Below are positions 53,526 to 61,656 of a DNA stretch of 64,000 bases, one piece after another. The stretch's first letter is position 1; the number at the start of each line of letters is the position of its first letter. The notes below the pieces were generated by a model. That model saw nothing but the letters and a program-made list of their open reading frames with translations, did not search any database and was not told the origin of the DNA. Both the position numbers and the translations under genes were made by a program. The stretch comes from Acidobacteriota bacterium (lineage in GTDB: Bacteria > Acidobacteriota > Blastocatellia > Pyrinomonadales > Pyrinomonadaceae): NCBI GenBank assembly GCA_019639155.1, contig JAHBSJ010000006.1, positions 186,001 to 250,000 of the forward strand, given 5' to 3'.

Positions 53526-54203
53526 CTACTTGCTCCACTTTGCCTTCCATTCACCCATCATCTTTATCTCGGCTCCCTGAGCCTTGATTATCTGACCGGC
53601 GAGCGTTTTGATCTCGGCCTTTTCGCTCTTCTGCAACGCTTCTTTCGCCATCGCAACGGCTCCGACGTGGTGCGGTGTCATCATGTCGATGAACGCAAGG
53701 TCAAATTCCTTGTCCCTGGAGTTTGTAAGCTTCGCCATATCCATCTTCATGGATTCCATCATGCCAGGCATTTCCATGTTCATGGCGGCCGGCTTGCCCG
53801 CGAACCACTGTTCGCGCCAGCCTTTCATCTGGCCGATCTCCTTTTCCTGGTCGGCGATGATCTGAGCGGCAAACTTCTTGATATCGGGATTTTGCGTTTT
53901 CCCTTCAACCATCTTTGCCATGTCGACGGCTCCCTTATGATGGGCAGTCATCGTGTCGATAAACTGCAGATCGTAAGGCTGACTCGCTGCATTCGGCGAG
54001 CTTTTCATTCCAGAATGGTCCATCGACATGTTCGAGTTCATCGGCATGGAATTGTGATCCATGCCGTTCATATTCATTGATGAATTCGAATTCTTCATCA
54101 TCGAGTTATGATTCATGGAACCCGAGTTACTGCCCGCCTGACCGCATGCGGCCAGGCCTAAGGCTGCCAGCCCCAACGTGGCCGTTAACAATAGTGTTTT
54201 CAT
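53526..54203 (-). CDS. DUF305-family lipoprotein, Met/His-rich, two domains
   Basis: The 225-residue protein has a lipobox LGLAACG. A Met/Asn/His-rich linker follows (about 28-75, for example MKNSNSSMNMNGMDHNSMPM). There are two DUF305 domains: QFIDTMTAHHKGAVDMAKMV (about 80-130) and AFIDMMTPHHVGAVAMAKEA (about 167-220). Each has the conserved MxxHH motif. DUF305 is ferritin-like in fold and common in copper-resistance clusters; the Met-rich linker suits Cu(I) binding. It precedes cusA by 22 bp. It probably binds copper at the membrane surface (inference). Confidence 0.9.
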   Translation of the reverse strand: MKTLLLTATLGLAALGLAACGQAGSNSGSMNHNSMMKNSNSSMNMNGMDHNSMPMNSNMSMDHSGMKSSPNAASQPYDLQFIDTMTAHHKGAVDMAKMVEGKTQNPDIKKFAAQIIADQEKEIGQMKGWREQWFAGKPAAMNMEMPGMMESMKMDMAKLTNSRDKEFDLAFIDMMTPHHVGAVAMAKEALQKSEKAEIKTLAGQIIKAQGAEIKMMGEWKAKWSK

Positions 54204-54231
54204 CTTCTTCCCCCTCTTAACTTAAGCTGTC

Positions 54232-54585
54232 TCAACCCTCGCTGACGACGATGCTTCCCTTATACATTCCCATTCCGCAGGCAAATGATATCTGTCCCGA
54301 TTCGTTCGGTATGATGCTGACGACAACGTCCTTACCCACTGGCAGAGTTTTGCGAATACCCCGACTTGCAAACACGACAGTGCTGCCGCAGTTCTTGTCG
54401 TTCGCACGATTGAACACGAGATTAAGCTTATGTCCGGCTTCGATGTCGATGGACGACGGCGAAAAGCCGCTTTTACTGACTTTCACCTTGACTGTACGTG
54501 TATGAGCCTCGACGCTCGTCGTGACAATTCCGACGCTAACAACGCCCGTAACCAGTAAAAACAAGGCGATCAATGATCTTTTCAT
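54232..54585 (-). CDS. secreted single-domain cupredoxin-like protein
   Basis: The 117-residue protein has CGGAGAAG before the ATG and a signal peptide ending in TTSVEAHT. The beta-sandwich has TVKVKVSKSGFSPSSIDIEA, VFNRANDKNCGSTVVFASRG and QISFACGMGMYKGSIVVSEG. Type-1 copper sites use His-Cys-His-Met; here Cys and Met of ACGMGM remain, and NCG replaces the first His position. The domain repeats the C-terminal domain of the protein encoded at 54879-56135. It probably binds or carries copper. The 42-bp repeat array lies directly upstream. Confidence 0.85.
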   Translation of the reverse strand: MKRSLIALFLLVTGVVSVGIVTTSVEAHTRTVKVKVSKSGFSPSSIDIEAGHKLNLVFNRANDKNCGSTVVFASRGIRKTLPVGKDVVVSIIPNESGQISFACGMGMYKGSIVVSEG

Positions 54586-54624
54586 AGTATTCTTCTCCGT
54601 TATTTATCAGTTTTGCTCGTTTGT

Positions 54625-54868
54625 TTTTCAAATTACATCGCTTATCTCACGAGTTTGATCGATAAATTCGCGTTCCATGTCGCTTATTTTTCATTCCACA
54701 TAACATAACTCGCGTTCCATGTCGCTTACTTTTCATCCCACATCACAAAACTCGCGTTCCATGTCGCTTGATTTTCATTCCACGTCACAAAACTCGCGTT
54801 CCATGTCGCTTAATTTTCATTCCACGTCACAAAACTTACATTCCATGTCGCTTATTCTTACGTTTATG
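54625..54868 (+). repeat. tandem array of 42-bp direct repeats (21-bp sub-periodicity)
   Basis: Units start at 54667, 54709, 54751, 54793 and 54835, exactly 42 bp apart, with a degraded unit in phase at about 54625 and a partial last one. The consensus starts CTCGCGTTCCATGTCGCTT and ends CATTCCACGTCACAAAA. On the minus strand each unit holds two GACRTGGAAYG words 21 bp apart, two helical turns. Units differ from each other by only a few bases except at the ends. The array fills most of the 293-bp gap between the two cupredoxin genes and may be a protein-binding iteron set. Confidence 0.9.
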
Positions 54869-54878
54869 TAGCTACTCA

Positions 54879-56135
54879 TTATTGAGTAACGACCAATTTC
54901 CCTCGCAGCATGTCCATTCCGCATGCAAATGAGATCTCGCCGGCCTCGGTCGGCGTGAATTCGACCAAGACGGTTTCTCCCACCGGTAGTTTCTTTCGGA
55001 TATTTTGCTTGGCAAAGACGACTTCGCCACCGCAGTTCTCCGAATCGGCTCGATAGAAAGCCAATTTGACCGGCTGGCCTTTAACAACCGGAATCGAAGA
55101 CGGCTCGTAACCGTTCGATGAGACGGTGATCTTCGTCGCACCTGCGGGAACATTCGCGGCCTTCACCTGCTTAGCTGTACCTGCCGGAACATTTACGATA
55201 AAAGGAACGCTGATAACCTTCCCGCCGCGTTGAAACTGCGCCCAGAGTTTGTAAAGCCCAGCCCGTGGGAACGCGGTATGAGCCGAAACCTCGTAGGCAC
55301 TCGGCTTGTTAGCCTTTTTCGAATCTGCCCCGTGCGAATGACCATCGGCGTTGTGATCTTTCTTCTTGGCATCGCCGTCCATCTTCATCCCGTCCATCTT
55401 TTCGCCCTTCGCCATCGGGTGTGCATGGACAAAGTCAACAAGGTCTTCGCTGATAATGACGAAGTGCGCCAATTCGCCCAGGTAATTTTGCAGATCGGTC
55501 GCCGGCTTTCCGGTTTTTGCGTCAAAGACCGCAAAATCAAGCAACACTTCCTGTCCCGCTTCGATCTTCGCACTCGGCTTCATCGTCACTTTCACGCCAT
55601 CAACCGATTTTTCCAGCTTCGTATCAGCAACGAGAGCGACTTTCGCCCTTTCAGTTCCCGATATCTTCACATCAATGCGTTCGACCACTTGCTTCGCATT
55701 AGGCGGCGTGAAGTCGGCGTAGAACTTATAATCGCCGCCGTTTGGAAACGTGTGCTGCACTCGATAAGATCCGTCGGCCGACGGCTCGGGGTGGACGTGA
55801 TAGAACTCGGAGAGGTCCTTCGAGACGATCAGCAAGTGCATCGGCTTTTCGTGAACGACCTGCAGGTCTTTAATGACCGAGTTCTTATTGTCCTTCACCG
55901 TGAAGATGAGCGTCGCCGGAGCACCGGCCTGAACCTCGCCCGGCTCCGTTTTAAAGTCAACCTTGAAGATTGAATCCGAAGCTGCCGCGTTCGCGGTATT
56001 TATTTCGCTAGCAACCGTATTCGGTACATTCGCGTTGTCAACGCCCTGCGAATTTGCCCCGCTAGTACATGCCGTAAAAAAGACGGCAATAGTTGAAGTA
56101 AATAAAACGGTTACCAAAATAAATATTCTTCTCAT
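54879..56135 (-). CDS. copper-binding lipoprotein with two CHxHP-like repeats and C-terminal cupredoxin domain
   Basis: ATG 56135 is used (the longer frame overlaps the adaptor gene). The protein has 418 residues. A lipobox FFTACT gives a membrane-anchored protein. Two related beta domains carry PMHLLIVSKDLSEFYHVHPE (about residue 80) and LAHFVIISEDLVDFVHAHPM (about 225), each with HxHP. Between the second one and the cupredoxin lies a Met/His/Lys-rich loop (DGMKMDGDAKKKDHNADGHS). The C-terminal cupredoxin ends ISFACGMDMLRGKLVVTQ. Three metal sites in one lipoprotein point to periplasmic copper capture for the RND pump (inference). It starts 46 bp after the adaptor gene. Confidence 0.85.
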   Translation of the reverse strand: MRRIFILVTVLFTSTIAVFFTACTSGANSQGVDNANVPNTVASEINTANAAASDSIFKVDFKTEPGEVQAGAPATLIFTVKDNKNSVIKDLQVVHEKPMHLLIVSKDLSEFYHVHPEPSADGSYRVQHTFPNGGDYKFYADFTPPNAKQVVERIDVKISGTERAKVALVADTKLEKSVDGVKVTMKPSAKIEAGQEVLLDFAVFDAKTGKPATDLQNYLGELAHFVIISEDLVDFVHAHPMAKGEKMDGMKMDGDAKKKDHNADGHSHGADSKKANKPSAYEVSAHTAFPRAGLYKLWAQFQRGGKVISVPFIVNVPAGTAKQVKAANVPAGATKITVSSNGYEPSSIPVVKGQPVKLAFYRADSENCGGEVVFAKQNIRKKLPVGETVLVEFTPTEAGEISFACGMDMLRGKLVVTQ

Positions 56136-56181
56136 TATTCTTTTCTCTCTTCTACTCGTTTCACCAATCTCTTCCTTATAT

Positions 56182-58176
56182 CTATTCACCAGCCTGCGTA
56201 GTGCGGAGTTGATATACTCCTTCGATAACGACTCGATCGCCCTCTTTTAGTCCCGATACGATCTCGTAGAAATCCGCACCTTCGGCTCCTAGCGCGACTT
56301 GACGTCTCTCAAACGTCTCACCGCCGTCGAAGATAAACACAAATGTCTCTGCTTGTTCCCTGACCACCGCTGACTTCGGCACGGCCAGAACTTGCCTATC
56401 GCCGCTCGTGTCGATCGTGATCTCAACAAAATTGCCATCCTTGAGTCGGCTAAATGGATTCTTGACCTCGTATATCACAGGCACGGTCCGCGTCTGCTCA
56501 TTTACAGTTTGGCCGATCGAGACAAGGCGTCCGTCACCGTCAGCCGTACCGATCGTGTAAACCTCGCCGAGCAGAGCGGACGACGTAAAACTTGCTCTCG
56601 TGGATTCGCGAATAGTCGCGAGATCCTTCTCAAAAACCTGCGCTTCTAAGAGGACGGTGGACAAATTCACGATGTTCAGTAACTCGGAACCGCTTGCGAC
56701 CTGCTGTCCGCTCGTGGCTTTGATCTGGTCGATTATCCCCGTTATGGGCGATATCAAAGGGAAATTTCGCGAAGGCTGTCTGACGGTTGGAGAGCGGAAA
56801 ATGGCCTGTCCGGCCTGAGCCGATTTGATCTGGTCGCCCAACAAAACAACTTGTTTATCCGCTGAAGCTATCTCATCGTCGATAACCCTGACGGCTGTTT
56901 GAGCTTCTTCGACACGTTTTCGAGGCACGGCCCCGACCTCAAGAAGGTTCTGAGCCCTTCGTAGCTCGCGCTGGGCTTGAGCAAGACGCGTCCTCGCTTG
57001 CCCCGCCGCCGCCCTTGACTGTGCTTGCTGCGACTGTAGCGATAACACGGTATTCCGCAGTTCCAATTTTCTAGCCTCGACCTCCCTCTGCTGCGCTTCG
57101 ACATCAAGTCTTTGCGACTCAAGCCCGGTCTGCCCCGATACGTCCAGCACCTGTTCAACGTATCCGATCTGTTCGCCGCGACCGACCGCAGAACCCAAAG
57201 CCACCGCCTGATTAAACACGATCCTTCCGGGCACCTGTGCGGTAACGACACCTTTGGCGTCCGGTCGAGGCCTAACCACTCCTGTGGTTTTCAGGCCGCT
57301 CGTGATTTGCCTTGTGTCGATCAACTGCGTCTTGATCCCAAAAAGTAGCTGGGATTCTTTCGGTACGGTGATTGTCGCACCTATCGGTAACTCGTTTACC
57401 GCAGCCGTTGAAAAGGCATCGGGAGAAATTGCAGACGTTTCGCGAGTCTGAGAAGGCGGAAGAAGATACGCCAATGCAACCGCACTCAATATAAACACCG
57501 TGAGAACAACCGCACCTGTCGGTGCTAGTCGACGAAAAGACGCGTCCCCTTTTCTTTTCAGAGCGTAAAAGACGACCGCAAACGAAGTCCCCGAAAGTAC
57601 GAGCAGAATCAGAAGACCGACCCAAAAAGATGTCCGGATCGGTGCTCGAGAAACCGTGACCGGAAAATCTGCCGAAAACGTCCGCTTGTCTTCAGTGGTT
57701 ACCGCAACAACTAACTTGTAATCCCCCGAGCTGTCGAACTGGTAGGAACCACGGTAAAAGCCGCCCGCCTCTTCCTTCGCCGCTATATTTCCGGCAACTA
57801 CGGCACCGTCCGGTCGAGTAATGCTAAAAACGACGGCGGCCTTTTCGACCGGGAGCGGTCCCGAACCGAACCCGCCCTGAACCGTTTCGCTTAGCGAAAC
57901 AAGTACATGCCCCGTTTCGCCGGAGCGCGGATCGCCAGGGAGGCGTTTCATAATGACAGTCAGTTCGCCGTTGTCGTTCTTCACATTCCGTTCGGAAGTG
58001 ATCGTCGAGAGCGCACCTGATGCCGTTCCTGCGGGTGCTTGTCCGTTCACAGCCAAGGCTGTCATGAGACACAGCACGACAACCCACAAGGCGGCAAAGG
58101 ACGATACTTGAAATCGCCTTGCCAATGAACAACCGGAACGCTCTCTAAGCATCAATTTTTTGATCGACCTATCCAT
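56182..58176 (-). CDS. cusB: RND efflux periplasmic adaptor (CusB/HlyD type) fused to an N-terminal membrane-anchored beta domain
   Basis: The protein has 664 residues; normal CusB proteins have about 400. After the signal, residues about 60-180 form a FixH/YtkA-like beta domain (LPGDPRSGETGHVLVSLSET, GFYRGSYQFDSSGDYKLVVA). Two membrane helices follow near 190-250 (VGLLILLVLSGTSFAVVFYA, VLTVFILSAVALAYLL). The adaptor part then starts: barrel-sandwich GVVTAQVPGRIVFNQAVALG, a long coiled coil (about 355-450), SPITGIIDQIKATSGQQV and a C-terminal region LVSIGQTVNEQTRTVPVIYE. Its ATG overlaps the stop of the gene upstream (TAATG). Confidence 0.9.
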   Translation of the reverse strand: MDRSIKKLMLRERSGCSLARRFQVSSFAALWVVVLCLMTALAVNGQAPAGTASGALSTITSERNVKNDNGELTVIMKRLPGDPRSGETGHVLVSLSETVQGGFGSGPLPVEKAAVVFSITRPDGAVVAGNIAAKEEAGGFYRGSYQFDSSGDYKLVVAVTTEDKRTFSADFPVTVSRAPIRTSFWVGLLILLVLSGTSFAVVFYALKRKGDASFRRLAPTGAVVLTVFILSAVALAYLLPPSQTRETSAISPDAFSTAAVNELPIGATITVPKESQLLFGIKTQLIDTRQITSGLKTTGVVRPRPDAKGVVTAQVPGRIVFNQAVALGSAVGRGEQIGYVEQVLDVSGQTGLESQRLDVEAQQREVEARKLELRNTVLSLQSQQAQSRAAAGQARTRLAQAQRELRRAQNLLEVGAVPRKRVEEAQTAVRVIDDEIASADKQVVLLGDQIKSAQAGQAIFRSPTVRQPSRNFPLISPITGIIDQIKATSGQQVASGSELLNIVNLSTVLLEAQVFEKDLATIRESTRASFTSSALLGEVYTIGTADGDGRLVSIGQTVNEQTRTVPVIYEVKNPFSRLKDGNFVEITIDTSGDRQVLAVPKSAVVREQAETFVFIFDGGETFERRQVALGAEGADFYEIVSGLKEGDRVVIEGVYQLRTTQAGE

Positions 58177-58790
58177 TAATGTGTGTGTGCCTTGCCGTAT
58201 AGAGCCTGCATCGACAGAACGTCGATCCTCACGGCGTCGGTGATTGCTTTTGCCAGATCATCCTTCGCACCGTTTGCCTTGATATCAGCCCCTAGCAGCA
58301 GATCGTCATCGTGACCTTTTCCGGCAAACTGACTGAGAAAGCCGGCTGGTACGCCTTCGGCCTTAATCTCTTTTATCGACGGCGAACCTTCCTTGTTCTC
58401 GTAGATGACGATGATCTCTTTTCCGGCTGCCTTGACGATCGTGACCGATCCGACCTGCGTTTTTGTGCCGCTGGCGGTGGAAAATCCCGGATAGGAATGA
58501 TGATCTTTTTCGGAGACTTTTCCGCCCGTATCTTTTTCGATAGACGCAATCTGAGCGTCCGTTAGCTCCTTGTGCATGGCCGTGAATGTCTGAGCGCCGG
58601 GAAGCGCCGCTTTTACCGAGGCCGGAATCTCGTCGGCTTTCGCTGGCGCGGCAGCGTTGTTTGCTGTAGCAGTGTTCGCAGGCGCCTTGTTCGCCGTAGC
58701 TGTGTTGGCGGCGGGGGTTGTCGTTCCGCCGGAACACGCTAGTGAGAACAGGCTCGCGGTAAGTGCAGTTACGAATATGAATATTTTCAT
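58176..58790 (-). CDS. lipoprotein of unknown function, possibly FMN-binding-like
   Basis: The protein has 204 residues with GAGGAG before the ATG and a lipobox FSLACS. A Thr/Ala/Asn-rich spacer (ANTATANKAPANTATANNAA) is followed by a globular part: AALPGAQTFTAMHKELTDAQ, IASIEKDTGGKVSEKD, VIYENKEGSPSIKEIKAEGV and ITDAVRIDVLSMQALYG. The layout recalls FMN-binding domains of RnfG type, but the usual SGAT flavin motif is not visible. It overlaps the TolC gene by 4 bases and cusB by 3 bases, so it is part of the pump operon. Confidence 0.6.
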   Translation of the reverse strand: MKIFIFVTALTASLFSLACSGGTTTPAANTATANKAPANTATANNAAAPAKADEIPASVKAALPGAQTFTAMHKELTDAQIASIEKDTGGKVSEKDHHSYPGFSTASGTKTQVGSVTIVKAAGKEIIVIYENKEGSPSIKEIKAEGVPAGFLSQFAGKGHDDDLLLGADIKANGAKDDLAKAITDAVRIDVLSMQALYGKAHTH

Positions 58791-60313
58791 TTTTTCTCCT
58801 CTTCTATTCTTGGTTTGGTCGATTTTAGTAATCCGATACGCTCGGCTTTGTCTTCCTTAATCGACTTCAAAAATTCTTCCCGGTTAAACTGTCCTGGAAC
58901 CGTCTTTGTATCCGGCAGGACCGATGTCGATCCCGGCATGAATGCGGATGGCGGGAGGGCGGCACCCACTGCTGCTTCGAGTGCGGTTAAGGTCGTGTAG
59001 TATTCTTCCAAAACCCGGTTGTAATTTGTGACGTTCTCATTCAAACGACGCTGTTCATTGACGACCTCGAACACCGAAAACTCGCCGGCACTATAAGCCG
59101 CACGGACAGTTTGCAAATTTGCCTCGGCTCGCGGCAGGATCTGAGTTGTGTACAGCACCAGCTTTTCCGCCGCCGCCCGATACTGACCGTAGGCAACGGC
59201 AACATCACGCCGTATCGTTGCTTCTAAAAATTCACGTGTCCGTGTAGCCTGAACCTGTTCGCCGACAGCGGAGGCAATGCCCCCCTGGTTTCGGTTTGAC
59301 ACCGGAAGATCGATCGACACGCCGAATGTCAGTTCGTTTTCCCGACTGTTGATAATTCCGCCGCCGGCCGATGCGGGCAGATCCGTGAATGCTTTAGTGC
59401 GCGAAAAACGCACTGACGGAGTGATGTCAGGAGCCGCCTGAGCGCGAGCCAAATCCAGCCTCGCGGTTCCCAGCCGCTCGCCGATCCGCGCAGCCTGCAG
59501 GTCGGAGCGGTCGCTCAACGCTTTTTGAGTAAGTTCGCTAAGACCCAGATCGAGTCGCGGAGGCCGGTCGGACTGAGGCGCTAAGCGAAGCGGTTCTGCG
59601 ACATCTGCTCCGATCAACGTTCGAATTCTTAATATGGCCGTCTCCAATTCGTTTCTTGCTTCGATCCTTTGGATCTTTAGGCGGTCGCTTTCGACTTTGA
59701 CCAAATTCAGATCGAGCGGTGCGACATCGCCCTCGTTTAGGCGTGCTTCCGTCACCCGAATCAGTTCCGCGTCAGCGGCGAGAAGTCTTTCCAAGACATC
59801 AAGCTGCCGCGCGGCGGATATAGCACGCGCATAATCGCGGCGAATTTCGACGGCGATACTCCGTTCGATAGCGGCGACCTCGGCGCGAACCTGTTGGAGT
59901 TCGAGTTCGGCAACGGTGCGTCGCTTTCCACGTTTGCCTCCAAGCTCGAAAGGTTGAGAGATCCCCGCAGAAAAGTCATACTCGCTTTCGCCACCCAAGA
60001 AACGCGGGCTGCCGTATTCGGTACTAAAGACCGGATTTGGCCGAAGTCCGGCTTGAACCAGACGCCCTTCGGCGATCACGAGTCGCTGCCGCGCCGCAAG
60101 CAGATCCGCCCGACGACTGCCCGCACTTTCAACAAGCCGCTCAACACTCAAGCCATCCTGCCCGATGTATTGCAGCGACGGGGCCGGAGTCGGCACGGGT
60201 GTGGGATCGGTTTGCTGGGCGAACGCCGAATGAAAGCAGCCAAAAAAGAGGACGGCAAAACCGAGCTTCGCTGAATACTCACCTATGATCGCTAAAATAT
60301 TCCGTATGCCCAT
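58787..60313 (-). CDS. TolC-family outer-membrane efflux protein (CusC-like)
   Basis: ATG 60313 is preferred; the longer frame overlaps the gene upstream. The protein has about 508 residues. The signal ends at HSAFAQQ. A Pro-rich stretch (PTPVPTPAPS) precedes two OEP repeats, with RADLLAARQRLVIAEGRLVQ, LRPNPVFSTEYG, ISQPFELGGKRGKRR and, in the second half, LPVSNRNQGGIASAVGEQ and YSAGEFSVFEVVNEQRRLNE. Two similar halves form the trimeric barrel-tunnel that connects the RND pump to the outside. Gene order TolC, lipoprotein, adaptor, pump is usual for metal RND systems. Confidence 0.9.
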   Translation of the reverse strand: MGIRNILAIIGEYSAKLGFAVLFFGCFHSAFAQQTDPTPVPTPAPSLQYIGQDGLSVERLVESAGSRRADLLAARQRLVIAEGRLVQAGLRPNPVFSTEYGSPRFLGGESEYDFSAGISQPFELGGKRGKRRTVAELELQQVRAEVAAIERSIAVEIRRDYARAISAARQLDVLERLLAADAELIRVTEARLNEGDVAPLDLNLVKVESDRLKIQRIEARNELETAILRIRTLIGADVAEPLRLAPQSDRPPRLDLGLSELTQKALSDRSDLQAARIGERLGTARLDLARAQAAPDITPSVRFSRTKAFTDLPASAGGGIINSRENELTFGVSIDLPVSNRNQGGIASAVGEQVQATRTREFLEATIRRDVAVAYGQYRAAAEKLVLYTTQILPRAEANLQTVRAAYSAGEFSVFEVVNEQRRLNENVTNYNRVLEEYYTTLTALEAAVGAALPPSAFMPGSTSVLPDTKTVPGQFNREEFLKSIKEDKAERIGLLKSTKPRIEEEKK

Positions 60314-60344
60314 GGAGTGTTGGTAAACGATGTTCGCGAGATTC

Positions 60345-60965
60345 TTACGCAGAAAGTGCTTCCTCGTTAACTCCGGGGCCAGCGGCGAAACGCCACACGA
60401 AATACACAAGCCCGAAAAGCAGAATTATTACAAGCAAAAAGACAACGCCTATAACCAATTGCGTGAACCAAGACGTTTCGCCCTCGGCAGTGAGCGTGGG
60501 CGGCTTTACTTCGATACCGGAAAAAGTGGCGGTGTCGGTTTCGCCGTCGTGCGACACGTTAGCTCGCATCTTGTAAACGCCGGACGGCATCGCCGGAATT
60601 GTCACGCTGTATGTGCCCGCCTGTTCACCGGCCGCAACTGTCGCATTAAAGACCGTACCGTTCGCGGATTCGACCTCGACCTTGGCATCGACAGCCTTGA
60701 AAGGTTCGTTGGTTTCAAATTTCGTGATAAAAAGCAGCCCCGTCGTAGGCTTGTCGGGCTCCATCGCGGGGTGCTTTACCATTAGCTCGAGTTCGCCCAG
60801 ACGAGTCGAATGGGATACAACGCCCTTCGAGTTCGCCGTGGTCTTTGGCTTCGCGTCACCATGATCCTCGCCGCCGTGGGCGAGCATCGCGGTAGGCGAG
60901 ACAACCGTGAACAGGACGCTTCCCAGAATAAAAAAACCAATAAATCGCGCGATCTGACCTCTCAT
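60345..60965 (-). CDS. membrane-anchored beta-domain protein with His-rich N-terminus, first gene of the RND operon
   Basis: The 206-residue protein has a signal peptide ending near AMLAHGGEDHGDAK, so the mature end begins with a His/Asp/Glu-rich segment. A beta-sandwich follows (GELELMVKHPAMEPDKPTTG, ANGTVFNATVAAGEQAGTYS, PAMPSGVYKMRANVSHDGET), similar in layout to the N-domain of the fused adaptor. One membrane helix lies near the C-terminus (VIGVVFLLVIILLFGLVYFV). No ribosome site is evident. A sigma-54-like promoter lies just upstream. Metal capture at the outer face of the inner membrane is a fair guess. Confidence 0.7.
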   Translation of the reverse strand: MRGQIARFIGFFILGSVLFTVVSPTAMLAHGGEDHGDAKPKTTANSKGVVSHSTRLGELELMVKHPAMEPDKPTTGLLFITKFETNEPFKAVDAKVEVESANGTVFNATVAAGEQAGTYSVTIPAMPSGVYKMRANVSHDGETDTATFSGIEVKPPTLTAEGETSWFTQLVIGVVFLLVIILLFGLVYFVWRFAAGPGVNEEALSA

Positions 60966-60980
60966 ATACCGAGACGTAAG

Positions 60981-60996
60981 GGCAATAGCTGTACCA
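60981..60996 (-). promoter_or_regulatory. sigma-54-like promoter before the RND efflux operon
   Basis: Minus strand reads TGGTACAGCTATTGCC: TGG-AC at -24, five bases, TTGC at -12, one mismatch from TGGCAC-N5-TTGC. The expected start (about 60970) leaves only about 5 nt before the annotated ATG, which is a weakness. It would link the operon to the NtrC-type regulator of this island. Confidence 0.5.
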
Positions 60997-61058
60997 CTCG
61001 CATTGTCCGATGTTTATTGGGTTTTAACGGGAGTATTCAACAAGGCGATGCGGCCACA

Positions 61059-61085
61059 ATGTGTAATAAGAGACAGGAGCTGTCT
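61059..61085. other. Tn5-end-like sequence overlapping a short dyad
   Basis: ATGTGTAATAAGAGACAG (61059-61076) equals the Tn5/IS50 mosaic-end core with one extra A. Its last six bases form a dyad AGACAG-GAG-CTGTCT (61071-61085). The dyad is centred about 108 bp upstream of the predicted sigma-54 start, a distance usual for activator sites. It may be an insertion scar, an activator site or chance. Confidence 0.4.
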
Positions 61086-61135
61086 GTTTACAAACACCGA
61101 CCGCGGGAAGGCGGAGAATTATTCAGAAAAGCTAG

Positions 61136-61260
61136 CTGATTTGAAGAACGCATCGGTCGTTCTCTTCGGTGAAAAGTGAAACACCGCTCGGTCAGTCCAT
61201 TCGCCGAAATTCTCGACCGGTTGGTCGGCGTCGAATAAACGGCAAAGTGTTATCCGGATT
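61136..61260 (-). pseudogene. fragment of a SAM methyltransferase gene
   Basis: The minus strand reads DQPVENFGEWTDRAVFHFSP between about 61229 and 61170. This lines up with LPVEKFDVWHDRAVFHFLTD of the methyltransferase at 40528-41160. Before and after this block the similarity fades: there is no SAM motif I, and the frame ends about 10 codons later. It is a remnant, not a gene, and lies in the 335-bp gap between the RND and CDF operons. Together with the intact copy, it shows that this region was rearranged. Confidence 0.6.
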
Positions 61261-61299
61261 CTGTGATTTAAAACACGTCATCCTATCTGAACAAGCTGA

Positions 61300-61656
61300 T
61301 CACTTTTGAGCAAGGATCTTTTCTAAGTCTTCGGGAATCGGCATCGTTTTGAAAAACCAAACGTTTGCGCCACCAGTGTTGCCTTTAGGATAAATGCCAA
61401 ATGGCGTTTTGGTCGATGCTCCGATGATCCTCACGATCTGTCCCCAAATCTCACCGGGCGAATGCTGCTTTATCGCGAGCTTAAACATTCGCCAATGAAT
61501 GCGAGTATGGTGATAGGTCGAAGTCTGACCAAGAACGTGGGCGCGCTCTAGGTGATAGAACGCAGAATGATAATCGCCGCTCACTTCAAGTGATTCTGCC
61601 TGAGCTAATTCGTGCATGATCGCGGTGGTCAACACCTTATTGTTTTGTTCTTTCAT
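61300..61656 (-). CDS. DUF3703-family protein
   Basis: The 118-residue protein matches the DUF3703 pattern: helix pair LAQAESLEVSGDYHSAFYHL, ERAHVLGQTSTYHHTRIHWR, MFKLAIKQHSPGEIWGQIVR and GIYPKGNTGGANVWFFKTMP. The His-rich helix (YHHTRIHWRM) may hold a metal or heme, but its role is unknown. The family repeatedly lies beside CDF exporters, as here. Its ATG overlaps the stop of the 51-residue membrane protein gene. Confidence 0.88.
   Translation of the reverse strand: MKEQNNKVLTTAIMHELAQAESLEVSGDYHSAFYHLERAHVLGQTSTYHHTRIHWRMFKLAIKQHSPGEIWGQIVRIIGASTKTPFGIYPKGNTGGANVWFFKTMPIPEDLEKILAQK

Noticed and set aside
54625..54868. CRISPR array
   Set aside because: The 42-bp units are contiguous direct repeats with no unique spacers, and no cas gene is near.
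54718..54870. A 14-residue-repeat peptide encoded by the repeat array
   Set aside because: One plus-strand frame stays open over four units because 42 is a multiple of three, but unit 1 has a stop, no ribosome site is seen, and the minus strand is closed in all frames.
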